Shown: piece by piece, positions 36,931 through 44,471 of the stretch
Layout: each line of letters opens with the position of its first letter
How positions within the stretch are numbered: position 1 is the first letter of the stretch
DNA from: Streptomyces sp. F63
GTDB lineage: Bacteria; Actinomycetota; Actinomycetes; Streptomycetales; Streptomycetaceae
NCBI RefSeq assembly: GCF_018070345.1
Contig: NZ_JAGPXX010000009.1
Span: 124,001-188,000 of the forward strand
Length of the DNA stretch: 64,000 nucleotides
Reading direction: 5' to 3'
Made by a program: the position numbers and the translations under genes
The notes under the pieces: model-generated
Database searches by the model: none
Told to the model about the DNA's origin: nothing
What the model saw: only the letters and a program-made list of their open reading frames with translations

Positions 36931-37247
36931 TTCCCGGCCTCCTCCAGCTCCACGGACAGCAGGCCGGAGCTCTGCTCGTACTCCGCGCGTGCGGTCTCCA
37001 GCAGCCTGCGCCACGACGTGACCGTCGGCCGCCGGCGCAGCAGCGCCCTGCGCTCCCGTTCCGTCATTCCCCCCCAGACGCCGAATTCGACGCGATTGTC
37101 CAGAGCGTCGGCAAGGCACTCCGTGCGCACCGGGCAGCCGGTGCAGACGGCCTTGGCCCTGTTCTGGGCCGCTCCTTGAACGAACAGTTCATCCGGATCG
37201 GTAGTGCGGCAGGCTGCCTGCGCACTCCAGTCGGTTACCCAGCCCAT
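36912..37247 (-). CDS. wblA: WblA: WhiB-like Fe-S regulator
   Basis: A 111-residue WhiB-family protein. Four cysteines for the [4Fe-4S] cluster: one in AQAACRTTDP, two in VCTGCPVR and one in TECLADAL; then the GVWGG turn and a basic C-terminal helix (RERRALLRRRP) that meets DNA or sigma factor. WblA (SCO3579; mycobacterial WhiB4) controls sporulation and represses antibiotic production. I take ATG 37247 (MGWVTDWSAQAAC), matching the known protein start, although the frame continues to 37304; the ribosome site is weak for both. Confidence 0.93.
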   Translation of the reverse strand: MGWVTDWSAQAACRTTDPDELFVQGAAQNRAKAVCTGCPVRTECLADALDNRVEFGVWGGMTERERRALLRRRPTVTSWRRLLETARAEYEQSSGLLSVELEEAGNYAAAG

Positions 37248-37624
37248 GCTGGCGCCGTCCTCTCCCGAATCGAGGCTCCCCCACGGCGGCAGCGGCATAT
37301 TCACCGTTGCCAGTTGAGGACGTTACGGAAGGTGGACAGAGCGCAACACCCCCAGCGGGCCCAATCTTGAATGGCCCGAACGGACTATGCGTACGCGGCA
37401 GATCACCCAACGGAGTGAGGTGGGGACATCGCGGAAATCGCGGTCGAAGCGGGGTGGTTCAGGCGCGCACCGACGGGAGACAGGGGGATTGTGTCCGTAT
37501 TGGTGGCAGATGTCGTACCGAGGGGAGTCGAAAAGGGTACGTGATGACAGCGTCGTTACTCTGAAGATGAGCTTAGGCCAAGGGATGCGTACCTGTCCGG
37601 CGAATGAGAACGTAGGCTGCTTCC
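37248..37624. other. Divergent control region of wblA and the PBP gene
   Basis: About 380 bases, AT-richer than the coding flanks. It should hold the promoters of both wblA and the penicillin-binding protein gene. I could not place a promoter with confidence, and no gene is supported. Confidence 0.5.
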
Positions 37625-39862
37625 ATGGCTAACAAGCGCCCCGGTGATGGCCGCTCGACCACGCGACAGGCCGCCAAGTTCCTCGGTGTCAGTGTGCTCT
37701 CCGGAGCCGTGCTGGCCGGCATCGCGCTTCCGGCCGCCGGCGCGCTCGGACTGGTGGCCAAGGGGTCGGTCGAGGGATTCGACGAGATCCCCGCCAACCT
37801 CAAGCGCCCACCGCTGAGCCAGAAGACCAGCATCCTCGACTCCGAGGGCGGTCTGATCGCCACCGTCTACTCGCGGGACCGCACGGTGGTGCCGCTCAAG
37901 GACATCTCGCCGTACATGCGGAAGGCGATCGTCGCGATCGAGGACGAGCGCTTCTACGAGCACGGCGCGATCGACCTCAAGGGCATCCTCCGCGCCCTCA
38001 ACAACAACGCCCAGGCGGGCGAGGTCTCCGAGGGCGCCTCGACGCTGACGCAGCAGTACGTGAAGAACGTCTTCGTCGAGGAGGCGGGGGACAACGCGGA
38101 GAAGTTCCAGGCCGCCACCCAGCAGACCGTCGGGCGCAAGATCAAGGAACTGAAGTACGCGATCCAGATCGAGGAAGAGCTCGGCAAGAAGAAGATCCTG
38201 GAGAACTACCTCAACATCACCTACTTCAGCCAGCAGGCCTACGGCGTCGAGGCGGCGGCGAAGCGTTACTTCAGCAAGTCCGCCAAGGACCTGGAGCTGC
38301 AGGAGGCCGCGCTGCTGGCCGGCATCGTGCAGTCGCCCAGCCGCTGGGACCCGGTGGCCAACGGCGACCAGGCGCTCAAGCGACGCAACGTGGTCCTCGA
38401 CCGGATGGCCGAGCAGGGGCACGTCAGCAAGGACGAGGCCGCCGAGGCCAAGAAGAAGGACCTGGGCCTCGACATCACCAAGCCGCAGAACGGCTGCATC
38501 ACCGCCGTGAACGGCGCCGGTTTCTTCTGCGACTACGTCCGCAAGGTCTTCCTCGCCAGCGAGGAGTTCGGCGAGACCCGCGAGGAGCGGAACAAGCGCT
38601 GGAACGAGGGCGGGATGACCATCCGCACCACCCTCGACCCCAAGGCACAGAAGTCCGTGCAGGCGTCGGTCAAGAAGCACGTCTACAAGAGCGACGAGGT
38701 GGCCGCCGCGGTGTCGCTGGTCGAGCCGGGCACCGGCAAGATCCTCGGCATGGGCCAGTCACGGCCGTACGGTTTCGGGAAGAACGAGATCGCGGTGAAC
38801 CTCTCCGTGAACGAGAACATGGGCGGCGGCATGGGCTACCAGCCCGGCTCGACGTACAAGCCGATCGTCGCGGCGGCCGCACTGGAGCGGGGCGTCAGCC
38901 CGTCGCGGTCGTACCCGTCGCCGTACGAGATGACCTACCCCAGCCCGGTGCCGAAGTGCGAGGGCCAGTGGTCGTCGCAGAAGCCGGTCAAGGTCGCGAA
39001 CGAAAACGAGTCCGAGGTCGGCCCGTACGGGATGCGGGAGGCCACCGCGAAGTCGGTGAACACCTACTACGTGCAGCTGATCAGCGACATCGGCATCTGC
39101 CCGGTGGTCGAGATGTCGGAGAAGATGGGCATCGAGCCGGCCGGCGGTGGCGAGCTCCGGCAGGTGCCGTCGATCACCCTGGGCGTCCAGGAGATGTCCC
39201 CGCTGACCATGGCCGCGGGCTACGCCGCCTTCGCGAGCAGGGGCACGTACTGCACTCCGGTCGCCATCGAGTCGATCAAGGACGCCAACGGCAAGTCCCT
39301 GGACGTCCCCAAGTCCAAGTGCACTCGCGCGATGAGCGAGCGGACCGCCGACACGATCAACACCCTGCTGAAGGGCGTCGTCGAGGACGGCACGGGCACC
39401 CAGGCCGGTCTCAGCGGACGGGCCAGCGCGGGCAAGACCGGTACCACTGACAACCGGTACGCGGCCTGGTTCGTGGGGTACACCCCGAACCTGTCCGGCG
39501 CCGTCTGGGTGGGCGACCCGCAGCACCAGCGCAAGATGATCAACATCACCATCGGCGGCCGGCCCCACGACAAGGTCTTCGGTGGCAGTGTCCCCGGCCC
39601 GATCTGGCGTGACGCGATGAGCGGGGCGCTGGAGGGCAGGGAAGCGCCGGGCTTCGTCGAGGTGCCGATCGCCGACCCGCCGAAGAAGGACAAGGAGAAG
39701 GACGAGGACGACCGGAAGCCCGGTGAGGGCTTCCCCGGCGGCGGCGACAACGGCGGCCTCATCGGCGGCGGCGGCAACGGAGGCGCCGAGCCGAATCCGA
39801 CGTTCTCCATCCCGGAGGGCTTCATCCAGGGCCCGGGGAACGGCGCGGGCGGACGCCGCTGA
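37625..39862 (+). CDS. Class A bifunctional penicillin-binding protein (PonA2-like)
   Basis: A 745-residue protein. An N-terminal membrane anchor (about 18-45) is followed by a GT51 glycosyltransferase with AIEDERFYEHGAIDLKG near residue 104, GASTLTQQYVKNVF, RKIKELKYAIQIE and AAKRYFSKS. The transpeptidase has SxxK in GSTYKPI near 408, SVN near 477 and KTGTT near 602. It polymerises and cross-links peptidoglycan outside the membrane. The C terminus is a Lys/Asp/Gly-rich linker without a PASTA domain, unlike mycobacterial PonA2 at this locus. A strong terminator follows. Confidence 0.95.
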   Translation: MANKRPGDGRSTTRQAAKFLGVSVLSGAVLAGIALPAAGALGLVAKGSVEGFDEIPANLKRPPLSQKTSILDSEGGLIATVYSRDRTVVPLKDISPYMRKAIVAIEDERFYEHGAIDLKGILRALNNNAQAGEVSEGASTLTQQYVKNVFVEEAGDNAEKFQAATQQTVGRKIKELKYAIQIEEELGKKKILENYLNITYFSQQAYGVEAAAKRYFSKSAKDLELQEAALLAGIVQSPSRWDPVANGDQALKRRNVVLDRMAEQGHVSKDEAAEAKKKDLGLDITKPQNGCITAVNGAGFFCDYVRKVFLASEEFGETREERNKRWNEGGMTIRTTLDPKAQKSVQASVKKHVYKSDEVAAAVSLVEPGTGKILGMGQSRPYGFGKNEIAVNLSVNENMGGGMGYQPGSTYKPIVAAAALERGVSPSRSYPSPYEMTYPSPVPKCEGQWSSQKPVKVANENESEVGPYGMREATAKSVNTYYVQLISDIGICPVVEMSEKMGIEPAGGGELRQVPSITLGVQEMSPLTMAAGYAAFASRGTYCTPVAIESIKDANGKSLDVPKSKCTRAMSERTADTINTLLKGVVEDGTGTQAGLSGRASAGKTGTTDNRYAAWFVGYTPNLSGAVWVGDPQHQRKMINITIGGRPHDKVFGGSVPGPIWRDAMSGALEGREAPGFVEVPIADPPKKDKEKDEDDRKPGEGFPGGGDNGGLIGGGGNGGAEPNPTFSIPEGFIQGPGNGAGGRR

Positions 39863-39873
39863 GGCCGGAGCGG

Positions 39874-39942
39874 CTCGCCTCCCGCGCACCGGCTCCCTCG
39901 CCTCCCGCGCACCGGCTCCCTCGCATCCCGCGCACCGGCTCC
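39874..39942. repeat. Three tandem 23-bp repeats after the PBP gene
   Basis: Units CTCGCCTCCCGCGCACCGGC+TCC at 39874-39896, 39897-39919 and 39920-39942. The first two are identical; the third has one change (C to A at its sixth base). They start 11 bases after the PBP stop. Confidence 0.9.
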
Positions 39943-39980
39943 GCGGGGCCGCGACCGGAGACAGGGGGCGGCCCATGGAA

Positions 39981-40023
39981 GAAGCCCCGCTCCTCCTCCT
40001 TCGGGAGGGACGAGCGGGGCTTC
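39981..40023. terminator. Bidirectional terminator between PBP and YqeY genes
   Basis: GAAGCCCCGCTC and GAGCGGGGCTTC form a perfect 12-bp stem, with an inner CTCC/GGAG pairing. It stands between convergent genes, 9 bases before the YqeY stop. Confidence 0.75.
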
Positions 40024-40032
40024 TCCAGGCTC

Positions 40033-40500
40033 TCAGCCGGCGGCGAGCCGCTTCTTGACCTCGGCCGCCACCCGGCCGCCCTCGGCCCGGCCCGCGACCT
40101 TCGGGTTCACGATCTTCATGACGGCGCCCATCGCCCGCGGGCCCTCGGCGCCGCCCGCCACAGCCTCCCGCACGGCCTCCTCGACGATGACGGCCAGTTC
40201 CTCGTCGGACAGCTGCTGCGGCAGGTACTCGGCCAGCACCTCGCCCTCGGCCCGCTCCCGCGCGGCCGACTCGGCCCGGCCACCCTGCTCGAAGGCGTCC
40301 GCGGACTCGCGGCGCTTCTTCGCCTCGCGGGCGATCACCTTCTGCACCTCGTCGTCGGAGAGCTCGCGGGCGGAGGTGCCCGAGACCTCCTCCTTGGTGA
40401 TCGCGGTGAGGGTCAGCCGGAGCGTGGAGGAGCGCAGCTCATCGCGGGACCTGATGGCCGCGGTGAGGTCCTCCTGCAGGCGGTTCTTGAGCGTGGTCAT
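40033..40500 (-). CDS. GatB/YqeY domain protein
   Basis: A 155-residue protein. TTLKNRLQEDLTAAIRSRDE at the start and EVLAEYLPQQLSDEELAVIV with MGAVMKIVNPKVAGRAEGGR further on mark the YqeY family, which shares the helical tail domain of GatB. Its function is unclear; a role with tRNA amidation or as a stand-alone tRNA-binding helper has been proposed. ATG 40500 lacks a strong ribosome site. Confidence 0.92.
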   Translation of the reverse strand: MTTLKNRLQEDLTAAIRSRDELRSSTLRLTLTAITKEEVSGTSARELSDDEVQKVIAREAKKRRESADAFEQGGRAESAARERAEGEVLAEYLPQQLSDEELAVIVEEAVREAVAGGAEGPRAMGAVMKIVNPKVAGRAEGGRVAAEVKKRLAAG

Positions 40501-40556
40501 GCCGCGAGTCTGCCAGGAGGGACGCCGATCCGCCCAGCTCATTACCCCCGTGACCC

Positions 40557-40598
40557 TCGCTTCACCACTCTCGCTTCACCACTCTCGCTTCACCACCC
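40557..40598. repeat. Three tandem 14-bp repeats
   Basis: TCGCTTCACCACTC occurs at 40557-40570 and 40571-40584, with a third copy at 40585-40598 differing in one base. They lie in the short region between divergent YqeY and phosphoesterase genes. Confidence 0.85.
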
Positions 40599-40751
40599 TT
40601 GCCCCAGCGCCGCCGTCCCGCCCCGTCCGCCACCGCCCGCGGCCACGGAGCGCGGCCGTCCCGTCACACCGGCCGCCTCGTCACACCGGCCGCCGGCTCG
40701 CGTCGGCCGCCTCACCGCACCGCACCGCTCCGGCTCTGCGACCATGGAGGG

Positions 40752-41684
40752 ATGCGCGCGCGATACGCAGTACCCCTGGGAATCACGGCAGTCGGCGCGG
40801 CGGGAATCGCCTACGCCGCCGGCTTCGAAGTCCGCTCGTTCCGGCTGCGCCGGGTGACGGTGCCCGTCCTGCCGCGCGGGATGCGGCCGTTGCGCGTGCT
40901 GCAGGTCTCCGACATCCACATGGTCGGCGGGCAGCGGAAGAAGCAGCGCTGGCTGCGCGAACTGGCCGGACTGCGGCCCGACTTCGTCGTCAACACCGGC
41001 GACAACCTCTCGGACCCGGAGGCCGTGCCGGAGGTGCTCGACGCCCTCGGGCCGCTGATGGAGTTCCCCGGCACCTACGTCTTCGGCTCCAACGACTACT
41101 ACGCGCCGCAGCTGCGCAACCCCGCCCGCTACCTGCTGGAGAAAGTCCGCGGCCAGCACGGCCTGAACGGCAGGAACGACCCGGCGATCGGCGTCCGCCG
41201 CAACCCGTGGGAGGGCATGCGGGACGCCTTCGACGCCGCCGGCTGGGTCGGCCTGTCGAACTCGCGCGGGCGGCTGAAGCTGGACGGCATCGAGATCGCC
41301 CTCACCGGCCTCGACGACCCGCACATCAAGCGGGACCGCTACGAGGAGGTCGCCGGCGGCCCGGAGCAGGAGGCGGACTTCTCCCTCGCCCTGGTCCACG
41401 CCCCGTATCTGCGCAGCCTCGACGCCTTCACGGAGGACGGCTACCCGCTGATCCTGGCCGGTCACACGCACGGCGGGCAGCTCTGCGTCCCCTTCTACGG
41501 GGCCCTGGTCACCAACTGCGACCTGGACACCGAGCGCGTGAAGGGCCTCTCCACCCACCGGGCGGCGGGCAACACCGCGCACCTCCACGTCTCGGCCGGC
41601 TGCGGCACCAACCGCTACACCCCGGTCCGCTTCGCCTGCCCTCCGGAGGCGACGCTGCTGACGCTGGTGGAGCGGCGGGACTGA
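40752..41684 (+). CDS. Membrane-anchored metallophosphoesterase
   Basis: A 310-residue protein. The N-terminal hydrophobic helix (ITAVGAAGIAYAAGF) suggests a membrane anchor. Calcineurin-like motifs follow: VSDIHMVGG (D-x-H) near residue 55, NTGDN near 82, GSNDYY near 115, LVHAPY near 215 and AGHTHGGQ near 238. These bind two metal ions. It resembles YkuE/YaeI-type phosphodiesterases that act on lipids or the cell wall. GGAGGG lies immediately before the ATG. Confidence 0.9.
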   Translation: MRARYAVPLGITAVGAAGIAYAAGFEVRSFRLRRVTVPVLPRGMRPLRVLQVSDIHMVGGQRKKQRWLRELAGLRPDFVVNTGDNLSDPEAVPEVLDALGPLMEFPGTYVFGSNDYYAPQLRNPARYLLEKVRGQHGLNGRNDPAIGVRRNPWEGMRDAFDAAGWVGLSNSRGRLKLDGIEIALTGLDDPHIKRDRYEEVAGGPEQEADFSLALVHAPYLRSLDAFTEDGYPLILAGHTHGGQLCVPFYGALVTNCDLDTERVKGLSTHRAAGNTAHLHVSAGCGTNRYTPVRFACPPEATLLTLVERRD

Positions 41685-41902
41685 GCGTTCCGCCGGGTTG
41701 GGGGCGCGCCCCAGAGCGGGCCGGGCCGGGCTCCGCGGAGCAGCCGGTCCGGGGACCAGGCCTCCGGTCCGCCGGGCGCCGCCGGGGCAGGTCCGAGCAG
41801 ACGGCCGTGCCGCCCGGGCCCTCTCCTGGGCGGCCGCCGGCCCGCCCCCGGTATCGGATTTCTCCTGCGGCTCCGGGTCCGCTAAAGTAGAGCTCGTTGC
41901 TT

Positions 41903-41976
41903 CGGGGTGTAGCGCAGCTTGGCAGCGCGCTTCGTTCGGGACGAAGAGGTCGTGGGTTCAAATCCCGCCACCCCGA
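41903..41976 (+). tRNA. tRNA-Pro (anticodon CGG)
   Basis: A full cloverleaf of 74 bases: acceptor CGGGGTG/CACCCCG, D-arm GCGC/GCGC, anticodon arm CTTCG-TTCGGGA-CGAAG with anticodon CGG, T-arm GTGGG-TTCAAAT-CCCGC, discriminator A; CCA is not encoded. Its 3' half is repeated in mutated form near 43.27 kb, marking it as the attachment site of an integrated element. Confidence 0.96.
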
Positions 41977-41994
41977 CTGAAGAAGCACCAGCCC

Positions 41995-42028
41995 AGAGGG
42001 CACTTACCAAGACTGGTAAGTGCTCTCT
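41995..42028 (+). terminator. Terminator hairpin after tRNA-Pro (element-borne)
   Basis: AGAGGGCACTTACCA and TGGTAAGTGCTCTCT pair at 14 of 15 positions with loop AGAC. It ends the tRNA transcript and lies on the inserted side of the attachment site. Confidence 0.7.
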
Positions 42029-42420
42029 GGCGTTGCTGCGCATCCAACGGTGTGACCGACGCTCCGGCGCCCGCGTGTAGATGCCTGCCATGACCACGGC
42101 ACCGGTCTGGGTCCCGGGCCGGATCTGCTTCCGGTACACCTCTTCGGTCCCACGGCCGTCCCGGAGTGACCGACCGGCTGGGAGGTCCCCTGCAGCGGCA
42201 TGCCGCGATCGGAGAGCAGGGACTCGAAGCCGTGCCGCAGCCCACGCGGCGTTCACTCGTCGGTGTCGACATACCGAGCCGTGCACTCGCGCCGAAGCGG
42301 TTCCCGACCGAAGTCCCCACTCCGACCGCGTCGGCCTGGCACACCGAGCGACTCCAGCACCTGGGGCGAGATGCCATTGGGCACCACGCAGGCATTCACA
42401 AGTGCTTCAACAGCGAAGGA
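42000..42420 (-). pseudogene. Decayed tyrosine integrase, C-terminal part (pSAM2-like)
   Basis: Reading the minus strand toward the tRNA gives, in pieces, TPRGLRHGFESLLSDRGMPL and QGTSQPVGHSGTAV, then after a frameshift TEEVYRKQIRPGTQTGAVVM and AGIY. This is the end of an actinobacterial integrative-element integrase: the R and H of the LRHGF box, the VGHSGT box and the catalytic Tyr region VYRKQIRP. Damage seen: the codon before TPR is TGA where the family has Trp, two extra bases follow the GTG codon of GTAV, and the N-terminal two thirds are missing. The gene end abuts the tRNA, as in pSAM2, which also uses a tRNA-Pro. Confidence 0.82.
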
Positions 42421-42575
42421 ACCACCCATGAACCGACAAGTCCACCGAGCGGAAATTTACAAGCTCAAGGAAAGCTCAGAAGATCAAATACCGCTTGCCT
42501 CAGCCACCCGCCCCTGCAAAGATCAAAAACGACCAGAAGGCCTCGACCAGAGAGCCTCGAAAAGAGGGGGATCTT

Positions 42576-43019
42576 TTGCGCATCAAGACGAAGAGCCTTG
42601 CTGTAGCGGGAGCATTGACACTCGGCACCCTTGCGCTTGCCACGCCGAACGCTCAGGCAGCATCCAAGTCGGTCGGCCCCGTAAGCATGCTGTACAACCC
42701 GAATTGCACGGCCAAGCTGTACATCGACGACCACACCTACAGCGGCAAGGTCCGGGCTCAGGCCCACGCATCCTGCACGAAGGGCGACCTCATCGTCACG
42801 CCCTCCATTACCTTCTATCGGGACGGCAAGCGAATTCTCCCGTCGAACCACAGCCTCGGTCCGCGCATAATCAACGAGAACAAGGGTTTCGGCTACAACG
42901 TCACCACGTCGGACAAGTCGGGAACCCAGTGCTACAAAGCCCGTCTGCTCCTCGTATTTCCCGACCCTGCAGATGTGAACCGGTCCAAGCACATCACGAC
43001 CCCTTGCCTCAACACCTGA
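42576..43019 (+). CDS. Small secreted protein with four cysteines
   Basis: A 147-residue protein starting with TTG, chosen because GAGGGGG lies 6-7 bases ahead. KTKSLAVAGALTLGTLALAT followed by PNAQA-AS is a clear Sec signal peptide. The mature domain of about 120 residues is beta-rich with four cysteines (in NPNCTAK, ASCTKGD, TQCYKAR, TTPCLNT), probably two disulfides. I do not recognise the family. The region around it is poorer in GC than its neighbours and lies between the two tRNA-Pro copies, so it is probably cargo of the integrated element. Confidence 0.72.
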   Translation: MRIKTKSLAVAGALTLGTLALATPNAQAASKSVGPVSMLYNPNCTAKLYIDDHTYSGKVRAQAHASCTKGDLIVTPSITFYRDGKRILPSNHSLGPRIINENKGFGYNVTTSDKSGTQCYKARLLLVFPDPADVNRSKHITTPCLNT

Positions 43020-43234
43020 TTCTTTCTCTCCATGAGAATCAACTCGGGTCAGCAGTCGCCGCACCGAAAAGGTGCTCCGACAAGCGGCACGCGCATCTTC
43101 CAGGACACCCGTGAGTGTCTGACCTCGTGACAACGCCGACGCACAGCAGCGAATGAGCGCGGACGTCTGCGAAACCATCGCCGCAGGTGAGAGACACGGT
43201 CGGCCAAGGTGGAGCGCCCACTCAAGGTGCTCGG

Positions 43235-43271
43235 GGCGAGGAGGTCGCGGGGCTCGACCCCGCCACCCCGA
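43235..43271 (+). repeat. Displaced tRNA-Pro 3' half (attachment-site remnant)
   Basis: From the variable loop on, AGGTCGCGGGGCTCGACCCC+GCCACCCCGACTGA repeats the tRNA-Pro 3' half with a few changes; 17 bases (CCCGCCACCCCGACTGA) are identical. The T-stem still pairs, but the T-loop is mutated. It is directly followed by a terminator, as a native tRNA end would be. Confidence 0.8.
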
Positions 43272-43281
43272 CTGAGGAAAC

Positions 43282-43328
43282 ACCACTCAGGGGCCTGCTC
43301 CGCATCGCGGGTCGGGCCCCTGAGTGGT
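43282..43328 (+). terminator. Original tRNA-Pro terminator hairpin
   Basis: ACCACTCAGGGGCC and GGCCCCTGAGTGGT form a perfect 14-bp stem, 10 bases after the displaced tRNA end. It was probably the terminator of the native tRNA gene before the insertion. Confidence 0.7.
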
Positions 43329-43427
43329 TTCCGGGGCCGCCTGGGAGCCGAGTCCGAGCCCGAGCCGGTCCCCGGGCGGTTCACGGGCAGTTCCCGGGCC
43401 ACCGCTTGCCGCGCCGGTTCGCCCGCG

Positions 43428-43640
43428 ATGCGCCGTGAGCAGCGGGTTCTGGACGCCACCATCTGGCCCCGGGCCATGGGCGGTTGCCACACCGGCCGGG
43501 ACATCCGGGCCGCGATCGTCGCCGCCGGGTTCACAGTCACCTCACTGAAGACGTTCGACTTTTCCCGAGACGCGCGTTTCCTCCCCGGCGGCCACCCACA
43601 TCCTCGGCACCGCCGAGCGCCCCTTCCGGGCTGGTACGCC
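43428..43640 (+). pseudogene. Class I methyltransferase, C-terminal fragment
   Basis: The translation REQRVLDATIWPRAMGGCHT+GRDIRAAIVAAGFTVTSLKTF matches the end of ubiE-type SAM methyltransferases (LLDPLWPRxxGGCHxxRDTxAAIxAAGF). A frameshift near 43580 then puts the expected tail (ATHILGTAERP) in another frame. The SAM-binding N-terminal half is absent. It lies immediately to the right of the element scar. Confidence 0.65.
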
Positions 43641-43814
43641 GTAACCGTCCCCGGCGACGAGACGGCGCGCGCCGGGGACGTCGGGCTGTGCCGAGCCCCC
43701 GGACCGCTGCCGGCGCCTTCGCCCATATGCCGGTACCAGGGGTCGCGGCCGCCGCAAGTGCGACACGAACAGGGTGGCGTCGTGATGGGGGTGGTGCGCA
43801 TGGGCGCCCCGATG

Positions 43815-44471
43815 TCACATGGCGCCTCCCCGGTGTTCTGTGCGCCGTTCCGGGCTCCGTTTCTCCCGCAGCATGCGCAGCACGGCCAGGACCCCTGCTC
43901 CCGCGGCCGCGACGGCGGCCAACGCGAGGACGGCCAACGCCGTGGTGCGGCCGAGGCCCGGGATCGTCTCGTCCTCGCCCGTTGCCGCTTCCGGTTTCGG
44001 TCTCGGCTTCCGTGCCGGTTCCCGGGCGTCCGGTGCCGCCAGGTCCAGGCCCCGGCAGGGCGGCGGCGTTGCGGCGGGCTCCGCACCGTCCGCCACCTCG
44101 AACTGGTAGGCGCTGGTCTGCGCGTCGCCGTCCGCGGCGGTGATGGTGTACGTCAGGGTGGTGATGCCCGCGCGCAGCGGCCTGACGGCGGCGCAGACCA
44201 CGGAGTCGTCCGCCACGACCGGCCGCCCTACGGGTACTTCGGTGCCGTCGGGGCCGGTCAGGGCGACTTTCGCCGGTGCACCGGGGCGCAGGCCGCCGAA
44301 GCTCAGGGCGACCACGCGAGTTCCGGTCCCGACCGTGGCGCCGGGTGCCGGTGTCGCGTCCTTCAGCGCGCTGTGGGCGTACGCGGGTGTGCCGCCGAGG
44401 AGCAGCAGCGGGCACAGAACCGTCGCTGCCGACAGGGCGGCCGGGCCTCTCAGAACTCGAAGTCGGCGCAT
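43815..44471 (-). CDS. CopC-domain copper-resistance-like protein with C-terminal membrane helix
   Basis: A 218-residue exported protein. The signal peptide ends at PAYA, so the mature protein begins HSALKDATPAPGATV, the N-terminal His of CopC/YobA copper sites. The CopC beta-barrel runs to about residue 135 (VVALSFGGL, GDAQTSAYQFEV), then a Pro/Glu linker with a Cys and a membrane helix (ALAVLALAAVAAAGAGVLAV) with a basic end. It is expected to bind Cu(II) at the cell surface. It is the last gene of a three-gene set, and its start overlaps the previous gene by 22 bases. Confidence 0.86.
   Translation of the reverse strand: MRRLRVLRGPAALSAATVLCPLLLLGGTPAYAHSALKDATPAPGATVGTGTRVVALSFGGLRPGAPAKVALTGPDGTEVPVGRPVVADDSVVCAAVRPLRAGITTLTYTITAADGDAQTSAYQFEVADGAEPAATPPPCRGLDLAAPDAREPARKPRPKPEAATGEDETIPGLGRTTALAVLALAAVAAAGAGVLAVLRMLREKRSPERRTEHRGGAM

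Noticed and set aside
42428..42580. Possible small gene starting at ATG 42428 (MNRQVHRAEIYKLKESSEDQ)
   Set aside because: It has a fair ribosome site, but the frame runs out of register through the secreted protein gene and the peptide has no recognisable features.
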